Shown here: positions 32,824 through 38,529 of the stretch, in pieces
Layout of the letters: every line of letters begins with the position of its first letter
Numbering within the stretch: position 1 is the stretch's first letter
From: JAAYCI01 sp964367945
GTDB taxonomy: Bacteria > Bacillota > Clostridia > Oscillospirales > Ruminococcaceae
Direction of reading: 5' to 3'
Assembly (NCBI GenBank): GCA_964367945.1
Contig: CAYIZZ010000007.1
Location: 1 to 38,529 of the forward strand
DNA: 38,529 nucleotides
Notes under the pieces: generated by a model
Database searches by the model: none
Told to the model about the DNA's origin: nothing
Seen by the model: only the letters and a program-made list of their open reading frames with translations
Position numbers and translations under genes: made by a program

Positions 32824-33555
32824 ATGAGAAAAATAATGAGCGAGTGGAATACAGCTAAAAGAGAGATATGGATATTGCTGGTAATTATCTTTATTGGCTG
32901 GGTAGTGGGGGAAATTATCACAGGGATTGTAATGTATACAGATAAAAATGCCGAAATGTTTTCTTTAGGCGGCATCATGGCGATGACAGCAACGCTAATA
33001 GTAGTGTTGATAGTTTCAATTGTGCAAATGATGATAAACTATGAATTGGCAATTTCTATGGGTCGAACCAGGCGTGAGTTTTTGCTGGGAATGAGTATAT
33101 GCATAATGCTACAAACAATTATTATTGCGGCGTTTACCATTTTGGTATCTCATCTTGGACACGTAACAAAAGCGCTGCTTTACCCAAACAGAGAATGGGC
33201 AAGTGATACGGAGTTTGTGGGGATTATCACGCTTGATGTTTTGAAAACATACTGGTGGGTTTTGGCGATATTAATTATTCTGCCACCGATACTGGGATGC
33301 ACAGTGTGTGGGCTGATTAAGAGGTTTGGAAGCAAGGCGGCATGGTGCCTTTGGGCAGTGTATATGATAATTGTTTTTATGGCGCCAAACATGACTCGTA
33401 TGCTGGACGACAGCCAGCAAGGTAGCTTTTTATGGCAAGCATCTTATGTACTTAGCCATATTCCGGCAGGGGTATATGTGGTGGTAGCTGCAGGGGTGAT
33501 GTTGTCATTGTTTTTATGGAATGTGAAATACTTGCTAAAGGCTAGAGTGGGATAA
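32824..33555 (+). CDS. ABC transporter membrane protein (second permease)
   Basis: A 243-residue membrane protein with about six hydrophobic segments. Its SMGRTRREFLLGMS occupies the same position as SYGGTRKGFIGG in the previous gene product, so the two are likely paralogues. It has a CGGGAGAG site. Together with the previous protein and the ATPase it would complete an exporter-like transporter. The operon ends at the hairpin 23 bases downstream. Substrate unknown. Confidence 0.8.
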   Translation: MRKIMSEWNTAKREIWILLVIIFIGWVVGEIITGIVMYTDKNAEMFSLGGIMAMTATLIVVLIVSIVQMMINYELAISMGRTRREFLLGMSICIMLQTIIIAAFTILVSHLGHVTKALLYPNREWASDTEFVGIITLDVLKTYWWVLAILIILPPILGCTVCGLIKRFGSKAAWCLWAVYMIIVFMAPNMTRMLDDSQQGSFLWQASYVLSHIPAGVYVVVAAGVMLSLFLWNVKYLLKARVG

Positions 33556-33577
33556 ATTTAGTACAATAAAATAATAT

Positions 33578-33611
33578 AAAAAATGAAACATGATTATATG
33601 TTTCATTTTTT
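33578..33611 (+). terminator. Terminator after the ABC operon
   Basis: The 14-base arms AAAAAATGAAACAT (33578-33591) and ATGTTTCATTTTTT (33598-33611) are perfectly complementary around a six-base loop. A perfect TATAAT at 33624-33629, without a good -35 partner, may start transcription of the next gene. Confidence 0.8.
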
Positions 33612-33678
33612 GTTTATAGTGTGTATAATAGAATGAACATGCATATATGTGCTTAGTAAAGTGGATAGAGGACAGAAA

Positions 33679-34752
33679 ATGAACAACTTAGAAAAATATG
33701 GATTTTCCGACAGATTTAAAAACGAATCAACGCTATATCCAGAGCTTTTACCGGCCAGAATAACAGCCCAGTATAAAGGTCTTTATGATATCATAACTGA
33801 TAATAGAGAAATGCACGCTGAAATTTCAGGAAAGATGAGATACGAGGCAAGCGAGCTGATACAGTTTCCCGCTGTGGGAGATTTTGTGATGGTGGAGGTG
33901 GGCTCTGAGACCAGCAACGCCATCATTCATAATATACTTAGAAGAAAAAGCATATTTTTGCGGACAGCAGTGGGCGTAAGTGGACAAGCTCAAGTGGTGG
34001 CCACAAACATTGATACTGTTTTTATTTGTATGTCTTTGAATCAAAATTTCAACCTTAGCCGGATGGAAAGATATTTAAGTGTGGCATGGGACAGCGGGGC
34101 TGTCCCGGTGATATTGCTGACAAAATCAGACTTGTGCGAGGATTTAGCTAAGGCAATAGACCAAGTGGAGCAGATATCGAACTTTTCCGATGTTATAGCT
34201 ACGTCAATGTTTGATGATGATATAGAAGAAAAACTGGCACGTTATCTCGGAGTTGGAACAACGTCTGCATTTATAGGCTCGTCAGGTGTGGGAAAATCTA
34301 CCATAGTGAACAAGCTGATGAAAAAAGAAGTTATCGCAACAGCAAGCATAGGAAAATCGGACAAAGGACGGCACACAACAACAAGTAGAGAGATGTTTTC
34401 CTTGCCGTTTGGAGGCGTGTTGATAGACACCCCCGGAATGCGTGAGCTTGGTGCGGAATGCGCCGATGTATCAAAGACGTTTAGTGATGTGGAAGAGCTG
34501 ACTGAAAGGTGTAAGTTTCAAGATTGCAGCCACACAAACGAGCCGGGATGTGCTATTTTACAGGCGCTTGAAGACGGTACACTTGATAATAGACGTTTAA
34601 AGAACTACCAAAAATTAAAAAATGAATCAGCATATGAAGGCTTAAGTGCAAAAGAAATAGAAATCAAAAAATGGGAACGGTTTGGCGGTGTGAAAAACCT
34701 GCGTAAAATAGGGGACGAGCACCGTAAAGAAAAATATAGGGGTAATAGGTAG
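33679..34752 (+). CDS. rsgA: Ribosome small subunit-dependent GTPase RsgA
   Basis: RsgA (YjeQ/YloQ) checks late maturation of the 30S ribosomal subunit. The 357-residue protein has an N-terminal OB-fold (about residues 20-85), then a circularly permuted GTPase domain in which G4 (TKSD) comes before G1 (GSSGVGKST) and G3 (DTPGMRE). A C-terminal zinc finger follows with CKFQDCSHTNEPGC providing the Cys and His ligands. The ATG at 33679 is about six bases from AGAGGA; the upstream in-frame start at 33649 has no site. The gene appears to stand alone after the ABC terminator; the membrane protein downstream may be cotranscribed. Confidence 0.95.
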   Translation: MNNLEKYGFSDRFKNESTLYPELLPARITAQYKGLYDIITDNREMHAEISGKMRYEASELIQFPAVGDFVMVEVGSETSNAIIHNILRRKSIFLRTAVGVSGQAQVVATNIDTVFICMSLNQNFNLSRMERYLSVAWDSGAVPVILLTKSDLCEDLAKAIDQVEQISNFSDVIATSMFDDDIEEKLARYLGVGTTSAFIGSSGVGKSTIVNKLMKKEVIATASIGKSDKGRHTTTSREMFSLPFGGVLIDTPGMRELGAECADVSKTFSDVEELTERCKFQDCSHTNEPGCAILQALEDGTLDNRRLKNYQKLKNESAYEGLSAKEIEIKKWERFGGVKNLRKIGDEHRKEKYRGNR

Positions 34753-34811
34753 CTAGCATATTTATGGTAATTAGATATAGATTATTTACATGATTCACAA
34801 AGGGAGTTTAA

Positions 34812-35246
34812 ATGAATGTATTAAGTATTGCAATTTTGATTTTTATTATTTTAGAATCGGCTAACATTATAATTCTGTATTTTTTTCCTGAATTTAAACT
34901 CGGAAACGGCATTTCTGTGTTTAATGAGTATTTTAACACTCAAAAAAATGAAAGCAGTGGGTTATTTGTAAAATATCTTGTAAACTGGGTAGCGGGCAGT
35001 AAGCTTGTTTTTGTTGCACTTTTATTTGTTGTGTTGTTTTTGGGCAATGACTTTATAAAGATACATTCACTTGCATTTATGTGTGTTGCTGTATCCTCCT
35101 ACTATTTTATGCTACACCCAATAGTTAAAACGCTTGATGAAAATGGTGATATTACGCCTAAAGGGTATTCAAAAACATTATTTATAACGATTACTAGTTT
35201 TATTGTGATATTTATTTTAGCAATTGTTTTGTATCATCTACTGTAG
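34812..35246 (+). CDS. Small membrane protein, unknown function
   Basis: A 144-residue protein with four predicted membrane spans (about residues 5-25, 60-80, 85-105 and 122-143) and short polar loops. I recognise no family. The span order and the conserved-looking loop HPIVKTLDENGD give no clear function. A good AGGGAG site precedes the ATG, and a strong terminator follows, so it is probably a real gene. It lies 59 bases downstream of rsgA with no terminator between. Confidence 0.7.
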   Translation: MNVLSIAILIFIILESANIIILYFFPEFKLGNGISVFNEYFNTQKNESSGLFVKYLVNWVAGSKLVFVALLFVVLFLGNDFIKIHSLAFMCVAVSSYYFMLHPIVKTLDENGDITPKGYSKTLFITITSFIVIFILAIVLYHLL

Positions 35247-35267
35247 ATAAAGATCATAACATGCATA

Positions 35268-35307
35268 AAAAGCAGACACTATCAAATTTTTGATAGTGTC
35301 TGCTTTT
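35268..35307. terminator. Strong bidirectional terminator between the small membrane protein and the TrxR-like gene
   Basis: Arms 35268-35286 and 35289-35307 are perfectly complementary (core AGCAGACACTATCA / TGATAGTGTCTGCT) with a two-base apex and A and T runs on both sides. It lies between convergent genes and can serve both. Confidence 0.9.
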
Positions 35308-35314
35308 GCGTTAT

Positions 35315-36952
35315 TTAGATAGAAGTAAGAATATTTGTGACTTCAGAAATATTTTTCTTGCCAAAATGCACATGCTCGTCATTAATAATCATGCACGGTA
35401 CACTCATTACCTGATACTTTGACTTAAAATCAGGGTAATGCATCAAGTCTATCATTTCGGCTTCGACGAGCGGATTTAAGCTGGCGGCACGCTGGGTGGC
35501 CATCACTACTTCGGGGCACATGGTGCAGGAAAGAGAGATAAGAACCTTGATATTAAGTGGTTTTTGGATGCTTTCAAGTGTTTCTTTTATCTCCGGAGCG
35601 ATGGTTTGGCCGGGGCCTGCCACGTTATACATTGCAACTACAAAAGAGTTTATTTCATGCCCTCCGGGCACGCCGTGGAACTGAATACCACTGCTGTTAC
35701 TTGAAGAATCACAAACTTCGATGGAAGGAAGCAATCTGTCACCTGCGTTTGCAACATCAGCTTTTTCCCAAATGATTTTATCGCTTAGATCTTCAATCTC
35801 GGATATAAACCCGGCAATCTCGCCTGAAAGCGGAGAATCATCAAGCCAAGACTTTAAAATGACGGTGTCTTCAAACTTGGCAAAAATCGTCTGCAGCTGT
35901 CCTTTGATTTCACTGTCTAAAAATCCGCCACTTTCGACAGGTGCGCTTTCGGCAGGTTTTTCAGGACGTTTATATGTGTTTTGTGCAAGTTCGGGAATGT
36001 CCAGTTTTGTGTGTAGTTCAGATACGTCTTTTTCTAAAGATGTGGCGGCAACAGCACCGTCCGAAACAGCAGTCACAACTTGACGCAATTTCTTCACGCA
36101 CACATCACCTGCGGCATATACACCATTGATATTGGTTTTTTGGTTTTTGTCAGTAAGAATATACCCTCCATCGTCTTTTTCCACTAAAGGAGAAATCCAT
36201 TTTGTGTTGGGAACGTAGCCCGCAAAGACAAACACACCAAAACTCTCGCCGTCTTTTGCGTTAAAGCTCCATTCTTCGCCGGTTTCACGGTTTTTAAAAC
36301 GTGCCGACTGCAATTTGCCTTCACCGGCAACCTCTACAATTTCAGTATTGAAGTTCACAGTTATTTTGTCGTTTGATTTCACTTGGTCCGATACAGTCTT
36401 AGCGCATGAGAAGTCATTTTCACGTACAATCATGGTGACGTGCCGCGCATATTTTGTGAGGAAAATTCCCTCTTCCACTGCGGCAAATCCGCCACCGATG
36501 ACAAATAAGTCCATACCGGTGAAAAATTCACCGTCGCATGTTGCACAATATGCAACACCTCGGCCTTGAAATTCTTTTTCGCCCTTAAAGCCTAGTTTTC
36601 GTGGGTTGGCTCCGGGAGCTAAAATAACACCCAGTGTTTTAAAATCACCTTTTGTGGTGTGTAGGGTTTTAATGTCGGCATCAAGATCCATGTCCATAAC
36701 CTCGGCCAAAAGAAACTCTGCACCGAAAGCCTCGGCTTGTTTGCGCATTTCCTCTGTGAGGGCTTTACCATCGGTTTCAATCACTCCGGGATAGTTTACA
36801 ACCTCAGAAGTAATAGTGATTTGCCCGCCGATTTTTTCTTTTTCCAGTACTAATACACGATAATGTGCCCGTGCCATATAAATGGCCGCAGATAATCCTG
36901 CAGGCCCAGCACCTACCACCACTAGATCATACAAATTTTTTGTGTCTTTCAT
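35315..36952 (-). CDS. Thioredoxin reductase-like flavoprotein with a C-terminal AhpF N-terminal-type domain
   Basis: The 545-residue protein starts with an FAD- and NAD(P)H-binding thioredoxin reductase unit (residues 1 to about 315): VVGAGPAGLSAA, the redox pair C136-A-T-C139, GGGFAAVEEG and GVYAAGDV. After a linker to about 370 comes a double thioredoxin-fold region whose second half reads SLSC476TMC479PEVV with a later cis-Pro (VPC). This closely resembles the N-terminal domain of AhpF, which relays electrons to AhpC. In AhpF it precedes the reductase; here the order is reversed. The NADPH-type HRR motif is absent (VRENDF instead), so NADH or another donor is possible. A reducing role toward a peroxiredoxin is inferred; no ahpC is in the window. 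GGAGG precedes the ATG. Confidence 0.92.
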   Translation of the reverse strand: MKDTKNLYDLVVVGAGPAGLSAAIYMARAHYRVLVLEKEKIGGQITITSEVVNYPGVIETDGKALTEEMRKQAEAFGAEFLLAEVMDMDLDADIKTLHTTKGDFKTLGVILAPGANPRKLGFKGEKEFQGRGVAYCATCDGEFFTGMDLFVIGGGFAAVEEGIFLTKYARHVTMIVRENDFSCAKTVSDQVKSNDKITVNFNTEIVEVAGEGKLQSARFKNRETGEEWSFNAKDGESFGVFVFAGYVPNTKWISPLVEKDDGGYILTDKNQKTNINGVYAAGDVCVKKLRQVVTAVSDGAVAATSLEKDVSELHTKLDIPELAQNTYKRPEKPAESAPVESGGFLDSEIKGQLQTIFAKFEDTVILKSWLDDSPLSGEIAGFISEIEDLSDKIIWEKADVANAGDRLLPSIEVCDSSSNSSGIQFHGVPGGHEINSFVVAMYNVAGPGQTIAPEIKETLESIQKPLNIKVLISLSCTMCPEVVMATQRAASLNPLVEAEMIDLMHYPDFKSKYQVMSVPCMIINDEHVHFGKKNISEVTNILTSI

Positions 36953-37021
36953 GAGAATCCTCCATTAAGTATACGTGATGTTTGCGAACTATAGTGATAA
37001 TTTGTCAATTTATTATATAGT

Positions 37022-37050
37022 ATAATAACACGTTATAGCCTATATGTCAA
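37022..37050 (-). promoter_or_regulatory. Predicted promoter for the TrxR-AhpF-like gene
   Basis: On the minus strand a perfect TTGACA (37045-37050) and TATTAT (37022-37027) are 17 bases apart; the leader is about 65 bases. A second TTGACA (minus strand, ending near 37010) lacks a well-spaced -10. The rest of the 286-base region 36953-37238 is AT-rich and shows nothing else firm. Confidence 0.6.
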
Positions 37051-37152
37051 TAAAATGCACTGTTTAAGTATAAATTATATGTGCGTTAACACGATGAAAA
37101 TATAAAATAATAAAAATAGTAATTATTATCAAATACGCATATGAAAAATATC

Positions 37153-37182
37153 TTGTAGCAAGCATTGATAGTATGATACAAT
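37153..37182 (+). promoter_or_regulatory. Possible promoter for the FkbM-like gene
   Basis: TTGTAG (37153-37158) and TACAAT (37177-37182) lie 18 bases apart, with an extended TGA before TACAAT. The match is moderate and the region AT-rich. Confidence 0.4.
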
Positions 37183-37238
37183 AAAATCATATGAAATAAG
37201 ACGTATAAATATGGAATTCACTTAAGCGAGGGAATGTG

Positions 37239-38529
37239 ATGAAAAACATTATTTTTTACATCAATGTGGACCAGCCAAAGCCGGAGCAGCGTGTTATGAT
37301 GTGGATATATCTACTTTCAAACATGGAAAAATTGGGGTATTGGCATGCGCAAGAGATATGGGTGAACGGAGAAATCGAGGTAAAAGATTTTTTGGGTATA
37401 CCACTGAGCAATCCGCATAAATTAACGAAAGATATAAGTGAAATTTACATTCTTGATGATGCAAATGGTAAAAGTAGGCAATACTTAAAGAAAAAATGTG
37501 GCATTCCAGAGGAAAAATGTAAACCTGTGGGAGCGTCCTTTTTAGCAATAGCAGAAGTGATGATGCAAAAATATGCAGGGGATGAAGACAAACAAGAAAT
37601 ATTACAGCACATAGTAAAAAACGGCCTAGGAGTGTTTAATTATTTCTTTGTTAAAAAACATCAGGCGACTACATATCATATGGTGTTTGATGTGAAAGAA
37701 GGAATGTACTACACAGAGCGTGGCGGCAAGAGGATGTATTTCCCCAAAAGCTACTCAGTAGAGCAAGCGGTGAACTGTTATGCAAATATTGCAATAGAAC
37801 AAGACGAAAAATCACCACACAGATATATTCCGGAGGGTTCTGATTTTGCAGTGCAGCCGGGTGATACCATTATTGACGCCGGTGTGGCAGAAGGTTTCTT
37901 TGTGCTGGATGCTATAGATATTATCAAAAAAGCTTATTTGATCGAGCCAAGCGATGGCTGGATAGAAGCGCTTAAACTTACGTTTAGGGACTATCAAGAT
38001 AAAGTAGTAATAATGAAAGAGTTTTTGACAGATAATCCAAAAGAAGGCGTCATGCTTAATGATTTTATTGATGAGAAAATTGATCTTATCAAGATAGATA
38101 TCGACGGGCCTGATGTGTATACACTTTTGGCAGGAGATAAACTACTGAAAAAATATCATCCAAAGGTATTGGCGTGTACGTATCACAATGTTGGAGACGA
38201 AGAAAAAATAGGCAAGTTTTTGCGGTCTTTAGGATATGAGACAGAAGTGTCTGATGGATATATGTGGTATCCGTTCAACTATAAAGAAATTGGGCCGAAT
38301 TTAGTACATGGGGTGATGCGTGGGCGAGTGCCTGCAGCTGGAGAATTAGAACTTGCGCCAATAACTATTGAAAAGAAGGAAAAAGAATACTTATACTTTT
38401 TTGATGTCACTGAGATTCCACCCAGCATAGAGCGTGTGGTAAATAAATGGATTGATGAGTTTTATGATGATGAAAATGCTGAACTGCTTTTATATTTCAC
38501 ACAAGACGGATTGCCGTTTATTGAAATGC
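37239..38529 (+). CDS. FkbM-like methyltransferase, incomplete at the window end
   Basis: An open frame of 430 codons runs from ATG 37239 to the window edge with no stop, so the C-terminus is missing. GAGGG lies six bases before the ATG. Residues about 205-330 resemble the FkbM-type S-adenosylmethionine methyltransferase fold: DTIIDAGVAEGFF (209-221) is the cofactor-binding loop, YLIEPSD the acidic second strand end, and IKIDIDGPD the family hallmark normally read as IKIDVEG-E. The first 200 residues (with EIYILDD and a YLKKKCGIPEEK stretch) form a separate domain I cannot name. The 80 residues after the core also look like a further domain. Such proteins often modify surface sugars, but no glycan genes are visible here. 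Function inferred from the fold only. Confidence 0.75.
   Translation, partial: MKNIIFYINVDQPKPEQRVMMWIYLLSNMEKLGYWHAQEIWVNGEIEVKDFLGIPLSNPHKLTKDISEIYILDDANGKSRQYLKKKCGIPEEKCKPVGASFLAIAEVMMQKYAGDEDKQEILQHIVKNGLGVFNYFFVKKHQATTYHMVFDVKEGMYYTERGGKRMYFPKSYSVEQAVNCYANIAIEQDEKSPHRYIPEGSDFAVQPGDTIIDAGVAEGFFVLDAIDIIKKAYLIEPSDGWIEALKLTFRDYQDKVVIMKEFLTDNPKEGVMLNDFIDEKIDLIKIDIDGPDVYTLLAGDKLLKKYHPKVLACTYHNVGDEEKIGKFLRSLGYETEVSDGYMWYPFNYKEIGPNLVHGVMRGRVPAAGELELAPITIEKKEKEYLYFFDVTEIPPSIERVVNKWIDEFYDDENAELLLYFTQDGLPFIEM

Noticed and set aside
1..38529. Mobile elements, CRISPR arrays, tRNA or rRNA genes
   Set aside because: No transposase or integrase, no regularly spaced repeats and no tRNA- or rRNA-like sequence were noticed; a tRNAscan or Infernal search would settle small RNAs.

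Overview
The window looks like a chromosomal stretch from a low-GC anaerobic member of the Bacillota, class Clostridia. Evidence for this is a Rex redox repressor, a YdbC/PC4 single-strand DNA-binding protein, a sensory-type [FeFe]-hydrogenase protein, a clostridial-style thioredoxin reductase relative, a LarA-family enzyme, strong AGGAGG ribosome binding sites and TTGACA/TATAAT promoters. I cannot fix the genus. No tRNA, rRNA, CRISPR array, insertion sequence or phage gene was seen.

Layout. (1) Positions 38-5003, minus strand: aconitase, a lipoprotein, Rex, YdbC/PC4 and an HD-domain hydrolase. (2) 5302-12717, plus strand: UppP, an FtsK/SpoIIIE translocase, a 46-residue membrane microprotein with the GGADGPT motif of sodium-pumping decarboxylase beta subunits, a YgiQ-type radical SAM protein, a ComEC-like metallo-beta-lactamase protein and DUF3006. 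This run ends in a two-way terminator. (3) 12855-17849, minus strand: a divergent triose-phosphate isomerase, a LarA-family protein, Pgi, a small P-loop protein and a DUF177/YceD protein. (4) 18192-22458, plus strand: two c-di-GMP signalling proteins, one a membrane EAL protein with a degenerate GGDEF domain, the other a sensory [FeFe]-hydrogenase module fused to an intact GGDEF domain. (5) 22492-30763, plus strand: a promoter, a 33-residue Phe/Tyr-rich leader peptide with an attenuator, and aroF-tyrA-aroB-aroA-aroC-pheA-aroEK-aroQ. These genes encode the whole shikimate pathway plus the committed Phe and Tyr branches. (6) 30775-33611: a YtrA-type GntR regulator with an ABC transporter. (7) 33679-35307: RsgA and a small membrane protein. 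(8) 35315-36952, minus strand: a flavoprotein with AhpF domains in swapped order. (9) 37239 to the window end: an incomplete FkbM-like methyltransferase gene.

The aro operon appears to be controlled at several levels. The leader peptide reads alternating Phe and Tyr codons ahead of a terminator, AroF carries the N-terminal domain used for feedback control in its relatives, and PheA carries an ACT domain. The EAL protein and the hydrogenase-GGDEF fusion make opposing predictions, c-di-GMP breakdown and synthesis, and could form a pair that couples H2 or redox state to c-di-GMP. The strongest candidates for new biology are the hydrogenase-GGDEF fusion, the Phe/Tyr attenuator, the GGADGPT microprotein and the swapped AhpF-like enzyme.
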